Source: Halobacteriales archaeon QS_4_70_19 (GTDB taxonomy: Archaea > Halobacteriota > Halobacteria > Halobacteriales > Haloarculaceae). Taken from it: a DNA stretch of 64,000 nt. The stretch covers positions 78,265 through 142,264 of the forward strand of contig PXRM01000014.1 of NCBI GenBank assembly GCA_003020985.1, read 5' to 3'. The notes beneath the pieces are model-generated. The model had not been told where the DNA came from. It did not search any database and worked only from the letters and a program-made list of their open reading frames with translations. The position numbers and the translations under genes were made by a program. This document shows positions 9,645 through 18,515 of the stretch, piece after piece; position 1 is the stretch's first letter, and every line of letters begins with the position of its first letter.

Positions 9645-10703
9645 ATGACCGGACCCGCGGCGAGCCTGCTGTCGGCGCTCGCGGCGCTGGGGGCGCTGTC
9701 GGATCCGCTGGCGTGGCTGGTGGTGGCCACGTTCGTCGGCGGCAGCCTGCTGGAACTCCGCGCCCGCGAACCCGCCCGGTACGTCCTCGTGGGAGCGTGG
9801 CTCCTGTTCGCGCTGTTCTGGCTCACGCTGGTCCACCACTTCGCGTTCGAGCAGAAATCGGTGATCGAGGGAGTCGGTGCCGTCGCCGCGGTCCCGCTGT
9901 CGGCGTACGTCGGCTACCTGCTGTACGCCGGGCGCGACTCGCTGTTCGTCCTCTCGCGGGCCGTCGCGGGGATGGGCGCCGTCTTCATGCCGTTCGAGGC
10001 GCTCGCGGTCCTGCGGCGCCCGCTCATCGAGACGGTCACCGTCCAGACGGAGCTGCTGATGGGGCTGCTCGGCCAGGACCCGACGGTCCTGACCTGGTCG
10101 GAGGCGACCGAGCGCATCGCCGCGCAGTACGACTGGGCCGCCGCGCGTGCGCGCTCGTTCAGCGAGGAGCGGGGCTACTACGACTACCGCAACACGTTCT
10201 TCTTCCTCCACGAGGGGCAGTACCCCATCACCTACACCATCCGGCTCGCGTGCACGGGGCTGGGGAGCATGGCCATCTTCGCCGGCCTCATCGTCGCCGT
10301 GCGGGCGCCACTGCGCCGGAAGGCCCGCGCGTTCGCCGTCTCCATCCCCGTCATCTACGCGCTCAACCTCGTGCGGAACGTCTTCATCGGCCTCACGTTC
10401 GGCCAGCAGCGCCTCCAGGTGGCGGTCCCGCAGGTGATGAGCCTGTTCGGGACCAGCGACCCCCGGATGGTGTCGTACTTCCTCGCCGACCGTGTCCTCG
10501 CGCAGTCGCTCTCAGTGGTGGCGCTCGTGGCCATCACCTGGCTCGTCGTCCGGGAGCTCCCGGAGGTGCTGACCGTCGTCGAGGACGTGCTGTACGTGCT
10601 GACCGGCTCGGAGTACGACCTCCGGGACGCGCTGGACGTCGACGGGAGCGGCCCCGATTCGGACCCCGACCCCGCGCCCGTCCGCGCTGACGGCGGGGAA
10701 TGA
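9645..10703 (+). CDS. archaeosortase A-like transmembrane transpeptidase (copy 2)
   Basis: ACTGLGSMAIFAGL and NLVRNVFI motifs; collinear with copy 1 but with an extra ~25-residue segment before the Cys motif. Confidence 0.88.
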   Translation: MTGPAASLLSALAALGALSDPLAWLVVATFVGGSLLELRAREPARYVLVGAWLLFALFWLTLVHHFAFEQKSVIEGVGAVAAVPLSAYVGYLLYAGRDSLFVLSRAVAGMGAVFMPFEALAVLRRPLIETVTVQTELLMGLLGQDPTVLTWSEATERIAAQYDWAAARARSFSEERGYYDYRNTFFFLHEGQYPITYTIRLACTGLGSMAIFAGLIVAVRAPLRRKARAFAVSIPVIYALNLVRNVFIGLTFGQQRLQVAVPQVMSLFGTSDPRMVSYFLADRVLAQSLSVVALVAITWLVVRELPEVLTVVEDVLYVLTGSEYDLRDALDVDGSGPDSDPDPAPVRADGGE

Positions 10704-10706
10704 CCG

Positions 10707-11504
10707 TCAGGCCAGCCGTTCGTCCGCGAGGGCGGCGGGCGCGTCGGCCAGGGCCACCAGCGCGTCGCGCTCGACGTGGTGCAGGTCGCCGGGGAGGACG
10801 AGCAGGTGGAGCGGGTCGCCGAAGTCCCGACCGGCGAGCGCCGACAGGCGGTCGGCCGCGACGACCGGCGACGGGCTCCCGGCCCGCGCGACGGCGACGC
10901 CGAGGTCGTCCTCCCGGCCGGCGTCGGTCAGCAGCCCCGCCGCGGTGCTCGCGGTCATGTACTCGTCCGTCGCGGCCAGCTCGTGGGCCACCTTGATGTC
11001 GAGGAAACAGAGCGTGTGAAGCCCGCGCTCCCGGTTCGCGTCGACGGTGTCCAGAACGGACCCGGGCACGTCGTCGCCGCCGTGCGCGTACGGGAACGGC
11101 AGCGTCGTCGCCTTCCCGAACCGGTAGTTCTGGAGGCTCGTCAGGGAGGCGGCCGCGGCGGCCGCCGTGGTCCCGTGGACGACCCGCGTCTCGATGCCGC
11201 GCTCGTGTGCGCGCAGCCGAAGGTCGACGTGCGTGGTGGCGACCATCGTGTCCCCCGCGGTGCAGAAGACCGCGTCACCCGACGCGGCCGCGTCGAGGAT
11301 GGGGTCGGGCGTCCGTTCGACGCCCTCGCGGTCCCGGACCGTCACGTCGATGTCGTGGGACGCCTCCAGGTCGTCGACGGTCGCGCCCGCGAGCTTGCTG
11401 GTGTAGAACTCCGCGAACACCCGGTCCGCCCCGCGGATGGCGTCTCGCCCCTCGACGGTGATCGAGCGCTCGTCCCAGAGCCCGAGGCCGACGAACGTGA
11501 GCAT
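10707..11504 (-). CDS. dphB: diphthine synthase
   Basis: MLTFVGLGLWDERSITVEG, GDTMVATTH, NYRFGKATTLPF motifs. Confidence 0.95.
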   Translation of the reverse strand: MLTFVGLGLWDERSITVEGRDAIRGADRVFAEFYTSKLAGATVDDLEASHDIDVTVRDREGVERTPDPILDAAASGDAVFCTAGDTMVATTHVDLRLRAHERGIETRVVHGTTAAAAAASLTSLQNYRFGKATTLPFPYAHGGDDVPGSVLDTVDANRERGLHTLCFLDIKVAHELAATDEYMTASTAAGLLTDAGREDDLGVAVARAGSPSPVVAADRLSALAGRDFGDPLHLLVLPGDLHHVERDALVALADAPAALADERLA

Positions 11505-11555
11505 ACGAGGAGTCGGCGGGTGGCGGGCGTAAGCGTGACGACTGCTCCGCCCCCG

Positions 11556-11773
11556 TCACTGCCCGTCCGCGCGCTGGCGGGAGAGCGACGCGACCGTCCC
11601 GCAGGTGGGGCCGACCCCGTACGAGAGCGCCCGGGCGGCGGTTCCGAACGGTAGCGCGACTAACGACCGCGAGATGGCGTTCGGCTCCTCCCGGAGGACG
11701 ACCACCCCGAGGACCAGCGAGAGCAGCCCCCCGCGAGCGTCGCCACGACGAACGGCGATACCGGCTGCGCCAT
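11556..11773 (-). pseudogene. small membrane protein with single-base frameshift (or sequencing error)
   Basis: ATG at 11773 gives MAQPVSPFVVATLAGG, then frame must shift +1 at C6/G6 tract 11727-11732 to continue as LLSLVLGVVVLREEPNAISRSLVALPFGTAARALSYGVGPTCGTVASLSRQRADGQ. Confidence 0.5.
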
Positions 11774-11849
11774 CTCTCGGAGCGTTCTCGTACTGGGACA
11801 AAAGCGTGGGGGCCCGTCACAACCACCCGGAGACGGCCGGCTCGGGGGC

Positions 11850-12452
11850 TCAGAGACCGGACGGGCACTCGACCAGGGCCGGCGGGTCGGCACCGCGGCG
11901 CCCCCCGAGGAACTCGCGCTCGGCGGCCGCGAGGTCGTCCCGCTCGCGGAAGCGGTCGAGACCCGCGCGGTACGCCTCCGGGTGCACCGCTGCCGGGCGG
12001 TCGGCCGGCCGCGCCAGGACGAGTTCGGCCAGGCCGCTCGTCTCCCCGGTCCACCTGAACCCGGCCTTGTGGAGGGCCTCGTAGGAGAACGCGTTGTTGA
12101 CGCCGATGGCGACCTGCTCGAACCCCCGGTCGGCCGCCCGCGCCGCGACGAACCGGGCCAGGCGAGCGCCGAGGCCGCCGCCCCGGGCGTCCTGCCGGAC
12201 GGTCAGGTAGCGAATCTTGCACGTCCCGGCGTCGGTCCGGTCGGCGTCGAAGGCGGCCGCAGCGAGCACCGCCTCCGGGTCCGAGGGGTCCCCGCTGTCC
12301 TCACCGTCACCGCTGGTCCGGTAGGCCACGGCCTTCCCGGTCGCCGACATCACGAACTTCCCGGCGTAGGCGAACCGGCGGTGGTCCAGCCGTAGCGTCG
12401 GTCCGTCCGCCGGCCAGCCCAGTAGCGCGTACCCGACTGCCGACTCGTCCAT
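11850..12452 (-). CDS. GNAT family N-acetyltransferase
   Basis: IRYLTVRQDARGGGLGARLARFVAARAADRGFEQVAIGVNN GNAT core. Confidence 0.85.
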   Translation of the reverse strand: MDESAVGYALLGWPADGPTLRLDHRRFAYAGKFVMSATGKAVAYRTSGDGEDSGDPSDPEAVLAAAAFDADRTDAGTCKIRYLTVRQDARGGGLGARLARFVAARAADRGFEQVAIGVNNAFSYEALHKAGFRWTGETSGLAELVLARPADRPAAVHPEAYRAGLDRFRERDDLAAAEREFLGGRRGADPPALVECPSGL

Positions 12453-12637
12453 GCGACCGCTCGGGCGCGCGGCGACAAAACGGCCGTGGCGCCCCGACGC
12501 GGGTTTCCGACATATTCTCCCGATATTCGACAGACAGCCCGTATTACACGGATATCCACGGCGTTGACCACGGGCGGCTGCCGGCCGACCGTGCCGGGAA
12601 CGGGGCGCACAAGTCACCGGGTGTCGAAGCGTCGGGC

Positions 12638-13051
12638 ATGGACGCCGTCGGTGCCGTCACGAGCCGTGTGGACCGCTCCCCCACGACCGCCATCCTCGCG
12701 GCCGGTGACATCGCGCTCATCCTCCTGTTTTTCGTCCTCGGTGAACTCCAGCACGGGGGCGTCGCCGCGCTCCCCGGTCTGCCGTACGCGGCGGCCCCGT
12801 TCCTGTTCGGCTGGGTGGTCTCGTCGCTCGTCGTCGGCGTGTACGGGGCACCGTGGCGGCAGGCGCTCCACGACGCGGTCATCCGGACGGCCGGCGCGTG
12901 GACCGGCGCGGTCGCCATCGGCCAGCTCCTGCGCGACACCCCCTACCTGCCCGGGAACGCGAGTTCCGCGTTCGTCCTCGTCTCGCTCGTCGTCGGGATG
13001 GCGCTACTGGTCCCGTGGCGGGTCGCTGCGTTCCGGTTCGACCTGGTGTGA
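12638..13051 (+). CDS. DUF3054-like membrane protein
   Basis: ~137 aa, 4 TM; AAGDIALILLFFVLGELQHGG. Confidence 0.7.
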   Translation: MDAVGAVTSRVDRSPTTAILAAGDIALILLFFVLGELQHGGVAALPGLPYAAAPFLFGWVVSSLVVGVYGAPWRQALHDAVIRTAGAWTGAVAIGQLLRDTPYLPGNASSAFVLVSLVVGMALLVPWRVAAFRFDLV

Positions 13052-13117
13052 CGCCGCGCTCGTCCGTCGCGGGGGGAGAACGGCAGCCTTAGGCGATTCC
13101 GCCGCCGACCGGTACCC

Positions 13118-14128
13118 GTGAGCGACGACGACCGGCGGACGGAGCCGACCCCCTGCGTCCGCGTCCCGCGCGAGGACGGGGAGGCCACACGCGCCGCGCT
13201 CGCCGAGCGCGACCTCGTCGACGGCGACCACGAGATCACCGTCGCGGACGGCTGGCTCTTCGTCCCCGTGACGGACCCGACCGCCGTCCCCGACGAGTAC
13301 GACGTGGTCACCCACGAGATGCCCGTCCGCGAGGGGCAGACCCTGCCCGCGGACATCCTCGGCTGGGCGCCGACCTACGAGCGCCTCGGCGAGGTCGTCA
13401 TCCTCGACGAGGACGACCCCGAGCGCGCGCGGGCGGCCGCCGAGGCGGTCATGGACTCCTCGCTCCCGGCGGCGACGGTAATCAACCGCGCCTCGAAGGT
13501 GAAAGGCGAGACCCGCGTCCGCGACTGGGACGTCCTGGCCGGCGATGGGACGGAGGCGGTCCACCGCGAGTACGGCTGCGAGTTCCTCGTCGACATCGCC
13601 GAGGTCTACTTCTCGCCGCGGCTCGCGACCGAGCGCCACCGCGTCGTCGAGCAGGTGACTGCCGACGACCACCTGTTCGACATGTTCGCCGGCGTCGGGC
13701 CGTTCGTGATTCCGGCGGCGAAGCGTGGCGCGACCTGCGTCGGCGTGGACCTCAACCCCGCTGCCATCGACTACCTCCGCGAGAACGCCCGCCGCAACGG
13801 CGTGGCCGAGTGCGTCACCACCCACGAGGGGGACGTCCGCAAGGTCGTCGACCACGAGGGGTACGACGGCCGGGCCTCGCGCGTGGTGATGAACCTCCCC
13901 CACTCCGCGGACGACTTCCTCGACACCGCCGTCCGGCTCGCAGGCGACGACTGCGTCCTCCACTACTACGACATCCAGCACGAGGATGACCCGTTCGGCC
14001 CCGGCGAGCGGGTCATCAGGGACGCGGCGACGCCCACGTACGACGTGACGGTCGAGACCCGCCGTGAGGTCCGGTCGTACGCGCCCCACGAACTGAACGT
14101 CTGCCTCGACGTCCGGCTGTCCCGGTGA
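13118..14128 (+). CDS. trm5: tRNA (guanine(37)-N1)-methyltransferase Trm5 family
   Basis: GTG start; EVYFSPRLATERHRV, DMFAGVGPFVIPAAKRG, VMNLPHSADDFLD motifs. Confidence 0.93.
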   Translation: MSDDDRRTEPTPCVRVPREDGEATRAALAERDLVDGDHEITVADGWLFVPVTDPTAVPDEYDVVTHEMPVREGQTLPADILGWAPTYERLGEVVILDEDDPERARAAAEAVMDSSLPAATVINRASKVKGETRVRDWDVLAGDGTEAVHREYGCEFLVDIAEVYFSPRLATERHRVVEQVTADDHLFDMFAGVGPFVIPAAKRGATCVGVDLNPAAIDYLRENARRNGVAECVTTHEGDVRKVVDHEGYDGRASRVVMNLPHSADDFLDTAVRLAGDDCVLHYYDIQHEDDPFGPGERVIRDAATPTYDVTVETRREVRSYAPHELNVCLDVRLSR

Positions 14129-14192
14129 CTGCGGGCGGTTCCGGTACCGCTTCGGAATCCTTATACTGCGCACCCGGCTTCCACCGTGTAGC

Positions 14193-14266
14193 GCCGGTGT
14201 AGCTCAGACTGGCAGAGCGATTCCTTCGTAAGGAATAGGTCGGGGGTTCAAATCCCTCCACCGGCT
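14193..14266 (+). tRNA. tRNA-Thr (anticodon CGT)
   Basis: Acceptor gccggtg/caccggc, D-arm agctcagactggcagagc, anticodon arm attccTTCGTAAggaat, T-arm ggggttcaaatccct; no intron, CCA not encoded. Confidence 0.95.
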
Positions 14267-14433
14267 TCCTCCTCCGAACGACACCGAACAGCGCAAGCGC
14301 TCGGGAACTCGGAGCCGAACGGTCGACACGCGGAACGGCACGCACATGAGCGCCCGCATCCCCTCCCGGCTGCGGCGCGGGACGGCCGGAACGGAAACCG
14401 GAGCCAGCCGCTATCGCCCGGCCACCGGCCGCC

Positions 14434-14631
14434 TCAGCCCTCGTCGTCGTCCTCCCGGGCGTCCTTGACGGCGCCGAGCTTCGAGAGCAGTTCGTCTGTC
14501 CCGGCACCGGAGTCGAAGGTCATCTCCCCGTCGTGGACGTGTTCGTGCGCTGTAACGGTCTCCCCGTCGTCCTCGTCGGTACTCTGTTGGCGGTTCTCCC
14601 GTTCTGATTCGTCGTAGCTCCCGAAGCCCAT
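14434..14631 (-). CDS. DUF5786-like small acidic haloarchaeal protein
   Basis: MGFGSYDESERENRQQSTDEDDGETVTAHEHVHDGEMTF..., 65 aa. Confidence 0.7.
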   Translation of the reverse strand: MGFGSYDESERENRQQSTDEDDGETVTAHEHVHDGEMTFDSGAGTDELLSKLGAVKDAREDDDEG

Positions 14632-14847
14632 GTGCGAGCACCTACCAGACGCAGCGGCACAAGGGCGAGGGCGAGGGCGACGGTGGACTGGACGCGATGC
14701 TCCGCCGTCTTCCCGTCGTGGGCCCCGGAGCCCGTCTCGAACGGGCTCGCCACAGTGGCCTTCGCTTCGGTCCGCCGGAATCTGATTGTTTTGATGATTC
14801 GGGTGAAAACCGTGACGGGCTTCGTGCTCCGGTTCGAACTGGTGAAT

Positions 14848-15126
14848 ATGGAGTACGAGATTGGTACCGGGGAGCCGGTGAGTACGGCCGTCGTTCGGGC
14901 TGTGAGTGTCGTGGTCGGGGACGAACCCGGTTCCATCCCGCGTCTGGCGCACGTCCTCGCGCCGGATGCGCTAGACAGCCTCTTCGAACCGCAGTCCGAC
15001 GGTGCGCCCCGGAGCGGTGGTCGACTCTCGTTCGTCTACTGTCAGTGCCACGTCACCATCGAGAACGGCGAGTACCTCACGGTTCGACCGCTCGACAGCT
15101 ACACCCCGGACGACCGCCGGCCGTGA
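14848..15126 (+). CDS. HalOD1 output domain-like protein
   Basis: VSTAVVRAVSVVVGDEPGSIPRLAHVLAPDALDSLF...GGRLSFVYCQCHVTIENGEYLTV; start codon uncertain. Confidence 0.7.
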   Translation: MEYEIGTGEPVSTAVVRAVSVVVGDEPGSIPRLAHVLAPDALDSLFEPQSDGAPRSGGRLSFVYCQCHVTIENGEYLTVRPLDSYTPDDRRP

Positions 15127-15181
15127 GCCAGCGCAGGATGCAGTGCAGCGGAGTGACCCGAAATCGGCGGTCCCAGGGCGT

Positions 15182-15991
15182 CTAACGGGGGTCGCGTGCA
15201 GGTATCAACCCCTGCGACATCAGCCGGCGGGCGATCACGACGAGCCCGTTCCCGAACCCGGTACCGAAGATCGCCTGCTCCTCACCGCTGTCGGGCATGA
15301 TCGAACTCACCAGGATCCTGGAGCGGTCGACCAGAAGGAGTCGCCCGATGGCCGTCTCGTCCTCGGTCGCGTCACCACCGTGTAGCCACTCCAGCCCCGA
15401 GATGAACGTGGTCGCGCCCGGCACGGCCTCCTCGACCTCCTCCTGGAGCTGCTCGGTCAGCGTCCCGACCACCAGTTCGATGTCGGGGTCGACCGCGTTG
15501 AGGGTCTCGACCAGGTCGTCGGTCAGCAGCGACTCGTCGCCGATGACGAGGACGACCTCGTCCTCGGAACTCTCGAGGAGCTGCTCCGTCCGGTTCTCGA
15601 TCGCTTCGCGCCCCGTGATCGCCCAGATCTGCTGGACCGGGGAGTCCCCCTCCTCGTCGACGGTCTCGACCGTGGCGAGCGCATCACGCAGTCGCTCGAC
15701 GCGGCTCTCGTACTTGTCCTGGAGCGTCTCCGTCGCCTCCTCGAGCGGGACGGCGCGGAACTGCTGTGGACTCAAGTGCTCGATCTCGACCAACCCCTGC
15801 GCCTCGAGGATCCGTACCGCGTCGTACACCCGTGTCCGGGGAACGTCAGTTACCCTGCTGAGCTTCTTCGCAGTCCCCCTATTGAGTCGAGCCAGGCCGA
15901 CGAAGCATCTGGCCTCGTACTCCTTCAGGCCGAGGTCTTGGAGGATATCGATCGCCTCCTCCATGCTTTGCGGTGAATCCATTTGTCCCAA
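15182..15991 (-). CDS. TrmB family transcriptional regulator
   Basis: LQDLGLKEYEARCFVGLARLNRGTAKKLSRVTDVPRTRVYDAVRILEAQGLVEI winged HTH plus PLD-like C-terminal sensor domain. Confidence 0.88.
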   Translation of the reverse strand: MGQMDSPQSMEEAIDILQDLGLKEYEARCFVGLARLNRGTAKKLSRVTDVPRTRVYDAVRILEAQGLVEIEHLSPQQFRAVPLEEATETLQDKYESRVERLRDALATVETVDEEGDSPVQQIWAITGREAIENRTEQLLESSEDEVVLVIGDESLLTDDLVETLNAVDPDIELVVGTLTEQLQEEVEEAVPGATTFISGLEWLHGGDATEDETAIGRLLLVDRSRILVSSIMPDSGEEQAIFGTGFGNGLVVIARRLMSQGLIPARDPR

Positions 15992-16506
15992 CCTTCCGGG
16001 GTCGCCCCGGGACTAGTATGGACGTTGGCCCCCTATCGGATAGTACTATCTCTCCCCGCTTCGGCACGAACGACAGTGGAATGCAGCCACGTTTCCGTCT
16101 GTACCTCCGTCCCAGCCCGGGCTTCCCGGGACGTTGTTGACTTTTCCGGTGACTGTGCGGCCGGCCGCTGTCGATCGGACGACATCGCGGCTCCCTGCGA
16201 ACGATTGACCCTGATAATCACAAAAGAGATTTACGCGGGCGGTGCGACCGGGGTAGCGCACGGGAACAGTACGGTGACCCAACCCACCGTCCACCCCCGT
16301 GCTGGACGGGTCACCTCCGGTGGTCGGTCCGATACCAGCGGCCGGCCGGGTTACCGGATCGCAGGAGACGGGCCGGTGGCCGACGGCTCGTCGAGCCCGA
16401 AGCCCGTGCCGACGGAATCGGAACACGTCAGCAACGTGCCGACGAATCGGGGCACCGTCGGCCCTGTGCTGACAGAGGGAGGAGCAGGCCGGGAACGTGG
16501 CCGTCC

Positions 16507-16896
16507 TCACAGCCCTTCGATACACCGGAGCAGGAGCCCGGTCCGGGCGGACGGGACGTGGCGGACCTGTTCGACATCGGCGTTGTACTCGAGGACACCG
16601 ACGCCGTCCAGAGACGGCACCCGGATGCGTTCTAGGTCGACTGCGACCCGTTCGCTGCGCTCCACTCGCTCCTCCAGCAGCCCCTCGGCAGTTTCGACGG
16701 CCTCGACGACCTCGTCGGCACTGACCGTCTCGCCCGGGCGACTCAGCAGGTACCGGACCATGATCCGCCGTCGCGGGTGCAGGAAGGTCCGAACGGCCGT
16801 GTCGTCGGAGGGACGCCACGGAGGAACACCCGGCGAATCCTCCCGGTGCGTCGGAAGGGGGGCCACCGTTCCCCGTGACGGTTCACCCGTCGGCAT
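16507..16896 (-). CDS. DUF7344-like winged helix protein
   Basis: FLHPRRRIMVRYLLSRPGETVSADEVVEAV...RVPSLDGVGVLEYNADVEQVRHV. Confidence 0.65.
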   Translation of the reverse strand: MPTGEPSRGTVAPLPTHREDSPGVPPWRPSDDTAVRTFLHPRRRIMVRYLLSRPGETVSADEVVEAVETAEGLLEERVERSERVAVDLERIRVPSLDGVGVLEYNADVEQVRHVPSARTGLLLRCIEGL

Positions 16897-17251
16897 CCGG
16901 GGAGAGCGTCACGACCTTCCCGCGATTGGCCCTGACCCGCTCGACGACGCCCTCCTCCTCCATCTGACACAGCAGCCTGGAGACCGACGACTGGGACCAG
17001 CCGAGAATATCGTCGAGTTGCTGCTGTCGGATCTCCCCCTCGGAACGGACCACGTGGAGGATGTACTCCTCCGGGGTCAGCCCGGTCTCCAGGAAGAGTT
17101 CCGTGCGCGACATGGAGCTGTACTTCGACGCTTCCGACAGGTCGACCGCCGGGGCCTCGGACTGGGGGTGCCCGGATGGGCGCTCGTGAGCCGTTGGGAT
17201 GACCCGGCGGCGGACCTGGCGCACCAACCGCTCGAACCCGCAGTCAGTCAT
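16883..17251 (-). CDS. helix-turn-helix transcriptional regulator
   Basis: IRQQQLDDILGWSQSSVSRLLCQMEEEGVVERVRANRGKVV; overlaps 14 nt with downstream wHTH gene. Confidence 0.75.
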   Translation of the reverse strand: MTDCGFERLVRQVRRRVIPTAHERPSGHPQSEAPAVDLSEASKYSSMSRTELFLETGLTPEEYILHVVRSEGEIRQQQLDDILGWSQSSVSRLLCQMEEEGVVERVRANRGKVVTLSPDADG

Positions 17252-17886
17252 GCATTCGCCCCCGGATCGCTGGTCCTACGGATCTCCCGGAGCAGTCGGA
17301 GCCATCCCACATACCCCATCGATTACCCGCCCGTGGGCATAAGGTGGCCTGGTTTTCGAGATATTCATCAAAGTTCGGAATATCGTATCGTTACCTTCCG
17401 GAAAACATCGTAACGAGGAGAGTATCGAGGCCGTACTCGCCACAGGGAACGTAACCGTTGAACCGGGGAGCAGGCAGCCGGTGACACGTGGACATCATAG
17501 GGCTACTCCCCTCGGGATACACGGGGGTCGACGTCGACTCTCGAATGGAACCGGGGCGGTCGAGGGCCGGAAACTCGACGCCGTGACCGGTGGCTCGGCG
17601 GGCGACCGGCTCGTCGGCTATCCACCGGCGGGGCCCACCTGTCGGGGCATTGTCACGGTCGAGGAGACCGACACGTCGTGCTCACCGGCGTGGCTGGCGA
17701 ACGGCGCTGCCCCGTGGGCTCGCCGCAGGTGAGGAGTCGGGACCCGACGACGCCGACCCGGCACCGCGAGGCGACGACTGCTCCGTCGACCCCGGCAGCC
17801 CGTGAGAACCACGCGGATTCGATTCAGGAATCGTACTATTTCCTGTCGTGGCTTTGATTTATCACGGGCTGGCCATATCCTCAGCC

Positions 17887-18072
17887 ATGACCGATGACAC
17901 CTACCGGACGATCTGTCACACCTGCGGCGAGGAGTACACCTCGCACAGTCTGGAGCGGGCGAAGCGGGTGTTCCGGCGGCACTCCGAGCGGGGACATCGA
18001 GTCGAGGCCCGGGACGTCATCCTCTCCCGGATCGACCAGGCCGACGGGACGGGCAAGCCGGAGTTCTGGTGA
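17887..18072 (+). CDS. small C2H2-type zinc finger-like protein (61 aa)
   Basis: CHTCGEEYTSHSLERAKRVFRRHSERGH = CX2C-X18-H-X4-H. Confidence 0.65.
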   Translation: MTDDTYRTICHTCGEEYTSHSLERAKRVFRRHSERGHRVEARDVILSRIDQADGTGKPEFW

Positions 18073-18233
18073 GGGAACGGCCGACGGCAGCAGCCTCACC
18101 GCGAGCGTCGTACGCGGGGCTGCGGACCGTCGGGATCGACGCGGCAAACAGTTATGAACGACGTAACTTTTCCGGGCGTCGTGTATTTCGGTACGTGTTC
18201 GTCGGGAGCCAGGCGGCCGCCGAGGCGGTGCCG

Positions 18234-18455
18234 ATGTGGTATCGGTACCTGCTCCTGTTGGTAGGGAGCGCCCTCGCGGTGCTGGTGGGGACGCTGGTCG
18301 CGAACGTGGTGCGAGGACTGTGGTTCCCGACCGGGAGCGCCGACCGGCTGCCGCTCGTCCCGTACGGGGTGCTGTACCTGCTCCTCGTCGCCGGCGGGAC
18401 GTTCTGCAGTGGCCTCGTGCTGTACACGGTGCTGGGCACCGCCGGCATGTGGTGA
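18234..18455 (+). CDS. small two-TM membrane protein
   Basis: MWYRYLLLLVGSALAVLVGTLVANVVRGLW...YGVLYLLLVAGGTFCSGLVLYTVLG. Confidence 0.5.
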   Translation: MWYRYLLLLVGSALAVLVGTLVANVVRGLWFPTGSADRLPLVPYGVLYLLLVAGGTFCSGLVLYTVLGTAGMW

Positions 18456-18515
18456 GAGACACCGGACGACGCGGGCGGGGGGAGCCCAGGCCGGCACGGC
18501 ACCGGTGCCCCCGGC

